From UBA1413 sp964472165 (lineage in GTDB: Bacteria; Bacteroidota; Bacteroidia; Bacteroidales; Prolixibacteraceae): a stretch of 55,184 bases of DNA. This document shows, piece after piece, positions 35,075 through 43,884 of the stretch. Made by a program: the position numbers and the translations under genes. The stretch lies in the NCBI GenBank assembly GCA_964472165.1, contig CAYYJE010000002.1:1-55184 (forward strand), written 5' to 3'. The notes below the pieces were generated by a model, which worked only from the letters and a program-made list of their open reading frames with translations, did not search any database and had not been told where the DNA came from. Each line of letters starts with the position of its first letter. Position 1 is the stretch's first letter.

Positions 35075-35572
35075 TTACGGCAAATTACGAATTTTTTCAA
35101 TCAGCAGCGTGGTGGAAAATCCGGGTACCAGGTCAATGGTTTCCACTTTCCCTCCATTGGCTGCAACGGCTTCATTCCCCGCTATCTCACCGGGGGCATA
35201 GTCATTCCCTTTGATCAGGAATTCTGGCAGAATCGCTTCAATCAAAAGGAGGGGTGTCTCCTCTTCAAAGATTACCACGGCGGAGACAAACTGCAACGCT
35301 GCCAGCATCAATGCCCTGGAATACTGGTCAGTCAGTGGCCGGCTGGTACCCTTGAGCCGGGTAACAGAGCGGTCGGAATTTAATCCGATTACCAGACAGT
35401 CTCCCCTGGAAGCTGCCCTGGCCAGATACTCCACATGCCCCCTGTGCAACAAATCAAAGCAACCATTGGTAAAGACAATACGATTTCCTTCTCTCCGCCA
35501 GGTCTTTAACAGGGATCTAAAAGATTCAAAATCAGTGAATACCTTTTTTTCTATATTTTGCAGATGATCCAT
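35075..35572 (-). CDS. rfaE2: D-glycero-beta-D-manno-heptose 1-phosphate adenylyltransferase
   Basis: A 165-residue nucleotidyltransferase that activates heptose 1-phosphate with ATP to ADP-heptose for the LPS inner core. The HIGH-type motif is in FTNGCFDLLHRGHVEYL (about 35-51), and the family stretches LIGLNSDRSVTRLKG (as VIGLNSDRS) and FLIKGNDY follow. The length fits the stand-alone C-terminal half of HldE, so the kinase half must be encoded separately. It is divergent from the GT5-domain gene and leads the radA cluster. Confidence 0.93.
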   Translation of the reverse strand: MDHLQNIEKKVFTDFESFRSLLKTWRREGNRIVFTNGCFDLLHRGHVEYLARAASRGDCLVIGLNSDRSVTRLKGTSRPLTDQYSRALMLAALQFVSAVVIFEEETPLLLIEAILPEFLIKGNDYAPGEIAGNEAVAANGGKVETIDLVPGFSTTLLIEKIRNLP

Positions 35573-35679
35573 TCAAAGTTTTTCTAAAAATAATCAAAAC
35601 CCTGTATAATCCGAATATCCGGATGAAGTCTTATTTCCGTTTGCCATTTTAAATCAAATGGTTGATTTACCGGATTTCA

Positions 35680-35709
35680 TTGAATATACGGATATTTTCG
35701 TTAATTTTG
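35680..35709 (+). promoter_or_regulatory. Complete Bacteroidota promoter of the GT5-DUF4270-mntP cluster
   Basis: TTG at 35680-35682 and TAATTTTG at 35702-35709 are separated by 19 bases, matching the TTG (-33) / TAnnTTTG (-7) consensus. The start would fall near 35715, 25 bases before the ATG at 35740. Confidence 0.7.
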
Positions 35710-35739
35710 CAGTGATTTAATGCTGCATAGGAAAAGTAG

Positions 35740-36540
35740 ATGGAAAACAAAAGAATTCTTTACATTTCTCAGGAAATAACCCCCTATCTTCCTGAAAGTG
35801 AAATGTCGGAAATCTCACGCTACCTGCCGCAAGGCGTACAGGAAAAAGGCAGGGAAATCAGAACTTTTATGCCCCGGTATGGTTGTGTGAACGAACGCAG
35901 GAACCAACTTCATGAAGTGATACGGCTTTCGGGTATGAACCTTGTCATCAACGATACCGATCACCCGCTGATAATCAAGGTGGCCTCCATTCAATCAGCC
36001 CGGATGCAGGTTTATTTCATCGACAACGAGGATTATTTTCACAGAAAGTGCGTTTTTACAGATCCGGAAAACAACTTCTTTGAAGACAACGATGAACGGG
36101 CAATCTTCTTTGCCAGAGGTGTCCTTGAAACTGTAATCAAACTTCGCTGGGCTCCCGACATCATTCATTGCCACGGATGGCTTACCGGCCTTGTTCCCCT
36201 TTACATCAAAAAATACTATCACGACGATCCGTTGTTCGCACAATCTAAAGTGGTTTATTCCGTTTACAATGACGATTTTCCAGGGACGCTGAATAAAAAT
36301 TTCAGGAAGAAGCTGTTGGTAAAAGGCATCTCGGGCAATGATGTGAAAATTGTTGAAAATCCGACTTTTGTCAATGTAAGCAAACTTGCCGTTCATTTTT
36401 CCGATGCAATTATCCGGGGATCGCGGGAAATAAATCCCGAACTGGAGCACTTCATCGCAGAATCGGGAAAGATGCTGCTGCCTTACCAGGAAAAGGAGAG
36501 TTACATTGATGCGTACAACGATTTCTATGACAAAGTGTAA
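35740..36540 (+). CDS. Stand-alone N-terminal domain of a GT5 glycogen/starch synthase-like protein
   Basis: 266 residues that match only the first half of a GT5 synthase: RILYISQEITPYLPESEMSE, PEEV-like layout, FMPRYGCVNERRNQLHEVIRLSG, VYFIDNEDYFHRK, and DIIHCHGWLTGLVPLYIK. The usual K-x-G-G of the ADP-glucose site is replaced (ESEMSEISRYLP), and the C-terminal GT-B domain with the ETFGL-like donor-binding part is absent. It therefore cannot be a full glycogen synthase. Such short proteins recur in Bacteroidota next to DUF4270 genes; their role is unknown. The next gene starts one base after its stop. Confidence 0.85.
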   Translation: MENKRILYISQEITPYLPESEMSEISRYLPQGVQEKGREIRTFMPRYGCVNERRNQLHEVIRLSGMNLVINDTDHPLIIKVASIQSARMQVYFIDNEDYFHRKCVFTDPENNFFEDNDERAIFFARGVLETVIKLRWAPDIIHCHGWLTGLVPLYIKKYYHDDPLFAQSKVVYSVYNDDFPGTLNKNFRKKLLVKGISGNDVKIVENPTFVNVSKLAVHFSDAIIRGSREINPELEHFIAESGKMLLPYQEKESYIDAYNDFYDKV

Positions 36541-36541
36541 A

Positions 36542-37888
36542 ATGGGTACCAATCATTTAAAATCATTCAAATTGATAAAAAAATTGAACCAGGGCCGTTA
36601 CTCTGCGGCCTTTTATCTGTTGCTGATCACCATTGCATTCAGTTCCTGCAACAACACCGGTGATGTAGGGATGGACCTGCTACCCGCCACTGACCTGATC
36701 AATGTGGTCAGTACCGTCGACAAAAACTCAGTCACTGCATACCCTTTCAGGGATGATTCCCTCCGGACCGATGAGTCTTCTTCCAGTCTGCTGGGTACTT
36801 TAAACGATCCGGTATTTGGCAGGACTTCCATCGACCTGGGGTTGCAGTTCAGACTCGGCAGATTTCCCCGGTTTGGCACTAACCCTGTGGCCGACTCCGT
36901 CATATTTTATTTTTACTACAGGACCATTTACGGCGACACGGCCTCCGTCCAGAAACTGGAGGTGTATGAACTGGAAGAAACGCTCGATCCCGATGCCAGC
37001 TATTACGACGATGTCAATCTTTCGCAGTATGCCTCCTCCTTTAAACTGGCTGAATATAATTTTCAGCCGAAAGTCAAACTCGACAGCATTTATCGCGATA
37101 CCGTGTACCAACTGGTAGGCATTAAGCTGGATAAATCACTGGCCAATAAACTGATTACGGCCGATTCGCTCGACCTGATCAACAACGACGTGTTCCTCCA
37201 GTATTTCAAAGGACTTTATGTCAAGTCGGCCAGTGCACAGGGAACAGGCGCCATTGTAACCCTGAACCTGCTTGAAACCAGCACGCTCCAGGGATCTGCC
37301 CTTGTACTTTATTACCACAACAACACCGATACGACCAACCTGGCATTTTATGTGACCGAATTCAGCGCCCGGGTAAACAGTATCAAACACGACTATTCCC
37401 AGGCTCCTTTCTTTTCCGGCCTTAACCAGGAGACCCGGAACGACAGCCTGATTTACATCCAGTCGACCGGTGGAATTCAATCCAAAATTTATTTCCCTTC
37501 ACTCGACTCCTGGAAAGATTCCACATCCATTGCCATTAACAAAGCAGAAGTCATCTTCAAGGTGGATACCCTTGCCTCCGACTTCCGGAAATACCCGTTG
37601 CCGTTTCAGCTCTTCCTGACCTATCTTGACGACAAAGGAAATGAATATCTTCCGAAGGATTATTCCTTCAACCCAACCTACTACGGCGGATTTCTCTATT
37701 CCGATTATACCTACCGGTTCAATATCACCCAGCATATGCAGAGTATCATCAAGGGTGAAACCGGAAATAACGGATTTTACCTGACCACTTCCAACAAGAA
37801 CAGTGAAATGAAGAGGGCTGTTCTGAAAGGGGGTACGAGTGCTGCCGGAATAAAAATTGCAGTCACTTACTCCAAGTTTCTGCAGTAA
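36542..37888 (+). CDS. DUF4270 lipoprotein
   Basis: About 448 residues from the ATG at 36542. After a short basic head (MGTNHLKSFKLIKKLNQGRY) a signal segment (AAFYLLLITIAFSSC) ends in a lipobox Cys. The mature part opens CNNTGDVGMDLLP, typical of DUF4270, a large beta-rich envelope family of Bacteroidota with unknown function. The frame is open back to 36506, inside the preceding gene, but the ATG one base after that gene's stop gives a better signal peptide. Its TAA overlaps the mntP ATG by one base. A pairing with the short GT5 protein is recurrent. Confidence 0.88.
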   Translation: MGTNHLKSFKLIKKLNQGRYSAAFYLLLITIAFSSCNNTGDVGMDLLPATDLINVVSTVDKNSVTAYPFRDDSLRTDESSSSLLGTLNDPVFGRTSIDLGLQFRLGRFPRFGTNPVADSVIFYFYYRTIYGDTASVQKLEVYELEETLDPDASYYDDVNLSQYASSFKLAEYNFQPKVKLDSIYRDTVYQLVGIKLDKSLANKLITADSLDLINNDVFLQYFKGLYVKSASAQGTGAIVTLNLLETSTLQGSALVLYYHNNTDTTNLAFYVTEFSARVNSIKHDYSQAPFFSGLNQETRNDSLIYIQSTGGIQSKIYFPSLDSWKDSTSIAINKAEVIFKVDTLASDFRKYPLPFQLFLTYLDDKGNEYLPKDYSFNPTYYGGFLYSDYTYRFNITQHMQSIIKGETGNNGFYLTTSNKNSEMKRAVLKGGTSAAGIKIAVTYSKFLQ

Positions 37889-38457
37889 TGTCGCTGGTTC
37901 AGTTCGGAACCTTTTTGCTGATAGCCATCGGACTTAGCTTCGATACCTTTGCCGCGTCGGTATCCTTTGGTGTCATACGAAAGGAAATCAAGTTTTTTCC
38001 GGCTGCACGGGTAGCTTTTTTTCTGGCATTTTTCCAGGCATTGTTTCCTCTGATCGGATGGTTTATCGGCAGCTCCCTGAAAAACCTGATTGCGGATTTT
38101 GACCACTGGGTAGCATTCGGGTTGCTGGCATTTATCGGCATCAGGATGATCGCGGAAGGAATCCGGAAACGCGAGGAGCCTCTGACTTTCGATCCCTTCC
38201 AACTGAAGCTCCTGATCGGGATTTCGATCGCTACCAGTATCGATGCACTGGTAGTCGGGCTTAGCTTCGGTCTTGTAAATACTTTTATTGTTTTCCCGGT
38301 ATTTGTTATTGGGGCGGTCACTTTCCTGGCTGCCATGCTGGGTATGCTCTTCGGGAAAAAAATCCCCGGTGAGAAAAGCCACCGGAGCATCATCATCGGG
38401 GGTGTCATCTTATTCCTAATCGGACTAAAGATCCTGGTCGAACACCTAACCGCCTGA
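37888..38457 (+). CDS. mntP: Manganese efflux pump MntP
   Basis: A 189-residue inner-membrane protein with six predicted helices in two homologous halves. Each half has the family's Asp-centred motif: IGLSFDTFAASVSFGV near residue 15 and SIATSIDALVVGLSFGLV near 115. MntP exports Mn2+ and protects against excess. Start and stop overlap (TAATG) with the DUF4270 gene, so translation is probably coupled. In other bacteria a yybP-ykoY riboswitch often precedes mntP; none fits here because the gene is internal to an operon. Confidence 0.92.
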   Translation: MSLVQFGTFLLIAIGLSFDTFAASVSFGVIRKEIKFFPAARVAFFLAFFQALFPLIGWFIGSSLKNLIADFDHWVAFGLLAFIGIRMIAEGIRKREEPLTFDPFQLKLLIGISIATSIDALVVGLSFGLVNTFIVFPVFVIGAVTFLAAMLGMLFGKKIPGEKSHRSIIIGGVILFLIGLKILVEHLTA

Positions 38458-38484
38458 CAGGTTTTAATTGTTGCGTGAAAGCTC

Positions 38485-38492
38485 TATTTTTG
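38485..38492 (+). promoter_or_regulatory. -7 promoter element of dusB
   Basis: TATTTTTG matches TAnnTTTG. A TTG at 38468-38470 lies 14 bases upstream, closer than ideal. Because the element is downstream of the first possible start at 38468, it supports the ATG at 38510. Confidence 0.45.
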
Positions 38493-38509
38493 CGGATATT
38501 TTTCAGAAA

Positions 38510-39523
38510 ATGAAGATCGGAAATCTCGACCTGGGTGAAATGCCCCTCTTTTTGGCACCCATGGAGGATGTCACTTACAAGTCATTCAGGTACATGTGTA
38601 AAAAATTTGGTGCCGACGTGATGTATACCGAGTTTGTAAATTCGGACGCACTGGTGAGGAATATTGCCAAAACGAAGCTGAAGATGTCGTTGTTTGATTT
38701 TGACCGGCCGGTGGCCATTCAGATATACGGGCACGACATAGAGGCGATGGCCGGGGCCGCCAGGGTGGCCGAAGAAGCCGGGCCCGATTTCATCGATATC
38801 AATTTCGGTTGTCCGATGAAAAAGATCGTCAGACGAGGTGCCGGTGCCGCATTGTTGCAGGATTTGCCAAAGATGCAGGCCATGGCTGAAGCGGTTGTAA
38901 AGGCGGTGAAACTCCCTGTAACGGCAAAAACCCGTTTAGGTTGGGACGAACATGAAAAACCGGTGATGGAAGCCGCACTCCGTCTTCAGGATGCGGGAAT
39001 CAGCGCCCTGGCCATCCACGGACGGACCAGAAGCCAGTTGTACAACGGTCTGGCCGACTGGACACTCATCGGGGAAGTGAAGAATAACCCTGCAATTTCG
39101 ATCCCCATCATTGGAAACGGAGATGTGAGAGGCCCTCTTCGGGCAGCTGAATTACTGCATCAGACCGGTGTGGACGGACTGATGATTGGCAGGCCTGCCA
39201 TTGGAAGACCATGGATCTTCCGGGAGATTAAGCACTACTTCAATACCGGCGAAATGTTGTCCCCTCCAACCGTAGAAGAGGTGGTCGACAATGTGAGAGA
39301 ACAGTTGCGGCTTAGTATTGAATGGAAAGAGAATGAAAGAAGTGGTATTTTGGAAATGCGAAGGCACCTGGCTAAATATTTTCCTCACCTTCCCGGTTTC
39401 CGGGAATTGAAGATCGCCTTGCTGAGGGCGGAAACCCATGCCGACGTCAATGATTTGCTGGACCAGATCGAAGAACAATACCGTGGCATGAAAGTTGACT
39501 ACAGTGATGTAACCTTGAATTAA
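38510..39523 (+). CDS. dusB: tRNA-dihydrouridine synthase
   Basis: An FMN enzyme that reduces uridine to dihydrouridine in tRNA D-loops. 337 residues from the ATG at 38510. TIM-barrel marks: LFLAPMEDVTYKSFRYMCKKF at the start, the catalytic Cys in NFGCPMKKIVRRGAGAALL, the tRNA/FMN stretch TAKTRLGWDE, ALAIHGRTRSQLYNG and PIIGNGDVRGP, then DGLMIGRPAIGRPWIF. The C-terminal helical domain follows. The match to the DusB/NifR3 branch is good. The DUF1232 gene follows after four bases. Confidence 0.94.
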   Translation: MKIGNLDLGEMPLFLAPMEDVTYKSFRYMCKKFGADVMYTEFVNSDALVRNIAKTKLKMSLFDFDRPVAIQIYGHDIEAMAGAARVAEEAGPDFIDINFGCPMKKIVRRGAGAALLQDLPKMQAMAEAVVKAVKLPVTAKTRLGWDEHEKPVMEAALRLQDAGISALAIHGRTRSQLYNGLADWTLIGEVKNNPAISIPIIGNGDVRGPLRAAELLHQTGVDGLMIGRPAIGRPWIFREIKHYFNTGEMLSPPTVEEVVDNVREQLRLSIEWKENERSGILEMRRHLAKYFPHLPGFRELKIALLRAETHADVNDLLDQIEEQYRGMKVDYSDVTLN

Positions 39524-39527
39524 AACG

Positions 39528-39929
39528 ATGGAAAAATTTTATGCCCAAAAATACAATGAGAAGTCGCTGACGGCAAAAATCACAAATTATTCGGCCAAGG
39601 CCGGACAAAAAGTGGTTTATGCGGTCTTGCTCCTTTACTATGTGATGAAGAATCCCGGTGTGGGCTTTAAGACCAAGCTGACGATTGCTGCTGCGCTGGG
39701 ATATTTTATCACGCCCATTGATGCTATTTTTGATCTGACACCGTTGCTCGGTTATACCGATGACCTGGGGATCCTGATCCTTGTCCTGGCGAAAGTCTCT
39801 TCCTCCATCACCCCGGAAATCAAGCTGAAAGCAAGGCAAAAGCTGGGCGAATGGTTCAATAAACGGGATGAAAGCGAATTGCTGGCCCTGGAGAAAAAAT
39901 TCTCCACAACGGGAGAACACGGATCCTGA
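39528..39929 (+). CDS. DUF1232 (YkvA-type) membrane protein
   Basis: 133 residues. DUF1232 appears at about 45-85: VGFKTKLTIAAALGYFITPIDAIFDLTPLLGYTDDLG, with the P-I-D-x-I-P-like core (here TPIDAIFDLTPLLG) that marks the family. One or two hydrophobic stretches (VVYAVLLLYYVM and ALGYFITPIDAIFD) suggest membrane association. Function is unknown. It starts four bases after the dusB stop and is surely in the same transcript. Confidence 0.88.
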   Translation: MEKFYAQKYNEKSLTAKITNYSAKAGQKVVYAVLLLYYVMKNPGVGFKTKLTIAAALGYFITPIDAIFDLTPLLGYTDDLGILILVLAKVSSSITPEIKLKARQKLGEWFNKRDESELLALEKKFSTTGEHGS

Positions 39930-39987
39930 CTGACAAGAGGCAGAATACTTTATTTGTCAACCCAATACTTTTTTCAACATTCCTGAA

Positions 39988-40320
39988 ATGATACAACGCC
40001 TGACTTTGCTGATCCTTGTTATGGTGGGCACCCTGGTGCCGCACGGGAAACTGACAGCCCAGGTCAGGGTGATTGAGAAACCTTTTCCGCCGCGTGACCA
40101 GATGCGGATTCCCCCTAAACCGGCCGACGGGTATGTGTTGTTGCCCGGCCGCTGGGTCTGGCATCGACCGGCCAAAATGTATGCCTGGCTGAGTCCGGTG
40201 TGGGTCGAACCCCCGAAAGGCAAATTATGGTCACCAGGGTACTGGAAAAGCGTGAAAAAAGGATGGGTATGGGTTCCCGGAAAATGGGAAAGTAAAAAAA
40301 GGTACTGGAACCGTATTTGA
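39988..40320 (+). CDS. Exported WxPGxW-repeat protein
   Basis: 110 residues. The start MIQRLTLLILVMVGTLVPHGKLTAQ looks like a signal peptide. The mature part is basic and very rich in Trp and Pro and holds repeats of the form W/L-x-P-G-x-W: LLPGRWVW, WSPGYWKS, WVPGKWES, plus AWLSPVWVEPP. Such YxWxPGxW repeats occur in small envelope proteins of many bacteria, with no settled function. It has no close partner: the DUF1232 gene ends 58 bases earlier and gldA is convergent. Confidence 0.75.
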   Translation: MIQRLTLLILVMVGTLVPHGKLTAQVRVIEKPFPPRDQMRIPPKPADGYVLLPGRWVWHRPAKMYAWLSPVWVEPPKGKLWSPGYWKSVKKGWVWVPGKWESKKRYWNRI

Positions 40321-40351
40321 TTAAATCAATCTGGCAGGTAGTTACTTTAGC

Positions 40352-41260
40352 TCAGCTCCGTGTAAGGTTTTGGAAAACATCTTCCAGATTCTGCTGTCTT
40401 TCGGTCAGCGAGAGCAGGGTCACACCTGAGGTTACCGCAAATCTGAAAATTCCGGGCCGCACGTCGGCGCCTGGTTCTGCTGACATCAGCCATCCCTTCC
40501 CTTCCTGCCTGACCGTTGCAACACCGGCGATTTCCCGGAGCAACACCGGAGTGACCGGTTTGTCAAATTCTGCGAAGACCTGCTGGCCTCGTACCAGGGA
40601 TATTTCCTTCAGGTGTGTTAGTTCGCTGTCGGCAACAAGGATGCCCTTATGGATGATCACCACCCGCTGACAAATCGCCTCGATCTCCTGTAGGATATGG
40701 GAAGAGAGCAATACTGTTTTTTCGCGGCTGATTTCTTTGATCAGCGACCTGATCTCTCCCAACTGGTTAGGGTCAAGACCGGTTGTGGGTTCATCAAGGA
40801 TCAATACCGGAGGATCGTGCAGCATGGCCTGGGCAAGGCCTACCCGCTGCCGGTACCCTTTCGATAAAGCCCCGATCATCTTGTGCTGTTCCCGCTCCAG
40901 TCCGGTAGCTGCAATCATCTCCCGTACCCGCTGGCGGGGCCTGGCGATTTTGTAAAACCCCGCGGCTATTTCCAGATACTCGCTGACATACAAGTCGGAA
41001 TAGAGTGGATTGTTTTCAGGCAAATATCCGATCAGACGCTTCACCTCCACTTCGCTGGCAGTAACCCTGGTCCCGTTGACCACGACTTCTCCTCCGTCGG
41101 AATGAAGATATCCGGTGATGATCTTCATCAGCGTCGATTTACCTGCTCCATTGGGACCCAGAAATCCTGCCAGTTCTCCTTTCCGGAGTGTAAAGGTAAC
41201 CTGGTCAAGCGCTTTCTGGGTGCCGAAGAGTTTGGAGATCTCCTTTATTTCTACTGACAT
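40352..41260 (-). CDS. gldA: ABC transporter ATP-binding protein, GldA-like
   Basis: 302 residues. Walker A GPNGAGKST (about 36-44), Q-loop region IGYLPENNPLYSDL, signature LSKGYRQRVGLAQAM, Walker B VLILDEPTTGLDP and H-loop LSSHILQE are all present. A ~75-residue C-terminal extension follows. The sequence resembles GldA, the ATPase first linked to Flavobacterium gliding and found throughout Bacteroidota, including non-gliders. Its permease partners (GldF/GldG) are not adjacent here. It is divergent from ispG. A general ABC-2 type exporter ATPase is the alternative. Confidence 0.88.
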   Translation of the reverse strand: MSVEIKEISKLFGTQKALDQVTFTLRKGELAGFLGPNGAGKSTLMKIITGYLHSDGGEVVVNGTRVTASEVEVKRLIGYLPENNPLYSDLYVSEYLEIAAGFYKIARPRQRVREMIAATGLEREQHKMIGALSKGYRQRVGLAQAMLHDPPVLILDEPTTGLDPNQLGEIRSLIKEISREKTVLLSSHILQEIEAICQRVVIIHKGILVADSELTHLKEISLVRGQQVFAEFDKPVTPVLLREIAGVATVRQEGKGWLMSAEPGADVRPGIFRFAVTSGVTLLSLTERQQNLEDVFQNLTRS

Positions 41261-41316
41261 GAAAATTAAAATAATAACAAAAATAGTCGATTCTTTTTAT
41301 ATTTGGGTTATGGTAT

Positions 41317-41324
41317 TAATTTTG
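41317..41324 (+). promoter_or_regulatory. -7 promoter element of ispG
   Basis: TAATTTTG matches TAnnTTTG, downstream of the first frame start at 41303, so the transcript begins near 41330 and translation at the ATG 41351. Confidence 0.5.
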
Positions 41325-41350
41325 CATTCAAGGCGAAGAAAGTATGTGAT

Positions 41351-43204
41351 ATGGACAATCCCAATTTTAAATATATCAACGATTTATGTAAGTACCAGCG
41401 GCTTAAGAGCTTCGAAGTGCAGGTGGGATCGATTCCCCTGGGGGGAGATCACCCAATCCGCATTCAGTCGATGACGGATACCGACACAAAAGATACGGAA
41501 TCCACAGTAAATCAGATAATTAATATTATTAAGGCCGGTGCCGACTATGTCAGGGTAACGGTAAAGGGATTGCGGGATGCGGAAAATCTGAAGGATATTA
41601 AAAAGGAGCTGGTAAATCGCGGGTACGACAATCCGCTGATCGGGGATATTCACTTTAATCCCAAGCTGGCGGAGATTGCAGCACGTTACATTTCGAAGGT
41701 GCGAATCAATCCTGGCAATTTTTACGACAAGCGGGCACAATTTGAACATTTGTTGTATTCCGATGAGCAATACAGGGAAGAACTTCAGAAAATTGAAGAG
41801 TTGTTTGTCCCCTTTCTGGAAATGCTCAGGAAAAGCAATACGGCGCTAAGGATCGGTGCCAACCAGGGGTCGCTTTCCGACCGTATCATGAGCCGTTATG
41901 GTGACACTTCCACCGGGATTGTGGAGTCGGTGATGGAATTCCTCAGAATCTGCAAAAGGGTGAATTTCAACAATGTGGTGATTTCCATTAAATCGAGCAA
42001 TACCCGCATGATGGTCTATACGGTCCGGCTTCTTTGCTATAAAATGAGGCAGGAGGAGATGAACTACCCCCTTCATCTGGGCGTGACAGAAGCAGGAGAA
42101 GGGGAGGAGGGGCGGATTCGCTCTGCCGTGGGTATCGGAGCCCTGCTGGCCGATGGCATTGGTGATACCATTCGCGTGTCGCTCACTGAAAAGCCGGAAA
42201 GGGAGATCCCTGTGGCCCGCAAACTGATCGACCATTTCAGGTCGTATCAGGACCACCAGAAGATCACAGCGCCCCTGCATGCCCAGACCAACCCTTTTGA
42301 ATATGAGAAAAGGTCTACACGTCCCGTGCTTAACATGGGGGGGAAATACCTTCCCGTGGTAATCGCCGACCTGGGAGAACGGTCGCTCCAGGAGATCCTT
42401 CCCATCCGCGGTAAACTGATTCCTGATTATTTCATGTCGGGGAACAGGATCCTTGACATCCAGGGAAATGCCTATCCGGTCATCACTCCGGAAGAGTACC
42501 TCTTTGAAAGTACCCGCTGGGGACGGATGAAATTCATCCGTACCAACAAGTCGGAGTTTGACCGTTTTATGAACCGCCACCCGGAGATAATGACCAAACT
42601 GAAGCAAACCCGGAAAACCGTAATTATCCTGGAAAGCTTCAATAAAAATCCGTTTGCCGAGTTCAGGGCTTTCTTTATGATGCTGGAAACTCATATCTGG
42701 AAGGTGCCGGTGATCATCAGCCGAAGGTACAACGAACGTTCGCTGGAAGATCTCCAGATCAAAGCGTCGGCCGACCTCGGAGGATTGTTCATCGACGGGT
42801 ATGGCGACGGGATCTGCATATCGAACGACCATGAGAATACCACCTTTACCGAACTCAAGGATCTCAGCTTCGGGATTCTTCAGTCGTCGCGCATGAGGGT
42901 TTCCCGGACCGAATTTATCTCATGTCCGGGTTGCGGGCGTACCCAGTTCGACCTGCATGAGACCACGCGGAAGGTCAAGGAGCATTTCGGACACCTGAAC
43001 CACCTGAAAATAGGCATCATGGGATGCATTGTCAACGGACCGGGTGAAATGGGCGATGCCGATTACGGTTTTGTGGGTTCCGGAAACGGGAAAATCAGCC
43101 TCTACAAGGGACTTCAATTGGTCAAGAGAACCATTCCTTTCGAAGATGCCGTGGAAGAGCTGGAACGTCTGATCAGGGATAATGGGGATTGGACAGATGC
43201 CTGA
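41351..43204 (+). CDS. ispG: 4-hydroxy-3-methylbut-2-enyl-diphosphate synthase, three-domain type
   Basis: The Fe-S enzyme that turns MEcPP into HMBPP in the MEP isoprenoid pathway. From the ATG at 41351 it has 617 residues against about 370 in E. coli, because a second TIM-like domain (about 260-500) is inserted between the catalytic barrel and the Fe-S domain, as in Bacteroidota, Chlamydiae and plants. The barrel shows IRIQSMTDTDT and GDIHFNPKLAEIA. The cluster ligands are in ISCPGCGRTQFDL and GIMGCIVNGPGE (three Cys, plus the Glu). Transcribed alone, convergent with the envelope operon. Confidence 0.96.
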   Translation: MDNPNFKYINDLCKYQRLKSFEVQVGSIPLGGDHPIRIQSMTDTDTKDTESTVNQIINIIKAGADYVRVTVKGLRDAENLKDIKKELVNRGYDNPLIGDIHFNPKLAEIAARYISKVRINPGNFYDKRAQFEHLLYSDEQYREELQKIEELFVPFLEMLRKSNTALRIGANQGSLSDRIMSRYGDTSTGIVESVMEFLRICKRVNFNNVVISIKSSNTRMMVYTVRLLCYKMRQEEMNYPLHLGVTEAGEGEEGRIRSAVGIGALLADGIGDTIRVSLTEKPEREIPVARKLIDHFRSYQDHQKITAPLHAQTNPFEYEKRSTRPVLNMGGKYLPVVIADLGERSLQEILPIRGKLIPDYFMSGNRILDIQGNAYPVITPEEYLFESTRWGRMKFIRTNKSEFDRFMNRHPEIMTKLKQTRKTVIILESFNKNPFAEFRAFFMMLETHIWKVPVIISRRYNERSLEDLQIKASADLGGLFIDGYGDGICISNDHENTTFTELKDLSFGILQSSRMRVSRTEFISCPGCGRTQFDLHETTRKVKEHFGHLNHLKIGIMGCIVNGPGEMGDADYGFVGSGNGKISLYKGLQLVKRTIPFEDAVEELERLIRDNGDWTDA

Positions 43205-43236
43205 ACCATCTGAAATTATTCGTGATCCGGTTCACA

Positions 43237-43875
43237 TCAGAGGAAAAGTCCGAATCTGAAACCTCCCACCATCAGGGTACCTGAATACCCCAGGTCGCCC
43301 CACCATTCATTGTAATAGCCATGCAATCCGGAGCTGCGGTTGTCGAAACTGAAGCGGATTCCGGTTCCGAGGTAAAAATCAAAGTAAACAGAGCGGGAAG
43401 CCAGGAACTGGTACCCAAAAATCAGGTTGCCCCCGGTTTTCCAGATACCGGTCTGCATCATCTCTTCTTGCAGCCCGATATAAGTGGCGTCGTCTTCCCT
43501 GTATTGATAGGAGGTCAGTCCTTTATCCCTGACGGAACGGTACTGGAGCACCGGTCCGTAGGCCAGATAGGCTCCCCTGGGATCTTTCCCCTGCCCGATA
43601 AAGATACGGTGCTGAAGGTCAATGCCCACGCCTGTCATTTCGTTGAAGTTCCAAAGATTGGAATTTTCCGTGACCAGGTAGAGCTGGGGGGCCACTACCA
43701 GCCACTGGTTTTTCCCGGGAAGCCGGATGTCAAAATCGATGCGTGTGCCGCTGGTGATGGCATACTGGGGCACCAAACCAATGCCGAATTTTTTTTCTTT
43801 GGGGACAGCAACTTCCGTCTGCCCTGCCAGAAGAAAGGGAAGCAGCAGGAGAATAAGAGAGAAAAAACGAATCAT
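43237..43875 (-). CDS. Predicted outer-membrane beta-barrel protein
   Basis: 212 residues. The start MIRFFSLILLLLPFLLAGQ is a signal peptide. The remainder alternates polar and hydrophobic residues with many Tyr, Phe and Gly (LVVAPQLYLV, AYLAYGPVLQYRS, LIFGYQFLASRSVYFDFYLGTGIRF) and ends in the aromatic-rich VGGFRFGLFL, as transmembrane beta strands do. No domain name is offered. It is the last of three leftward genes, nine bases after the LVIVD lipoprotein, so it probably functions with it in the envelope. Confidence 0.7.
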   Translation of the reverse strand: MIRFFSLILLLLPFLLAGQTEVAVPKEKKFGIGLVPQYAITSGTRIDFDIRLPGKNQWLVVAPQLYLVTENSNLWNFNEMTGVGIDLQHRIFIGQGKDPRGAYLAYGPVLQYRSVRDKGLTSYQYREDDATYIGLQEEMMQTGIWKTGGNLIFGYQFLASRSVYFDFYLGTGIRFSFDNRSSGLHGYYNEWWGDLGYSGTLMVGGFRFGLFL

Positions 43876-43884
43876 GAGGTGCAG

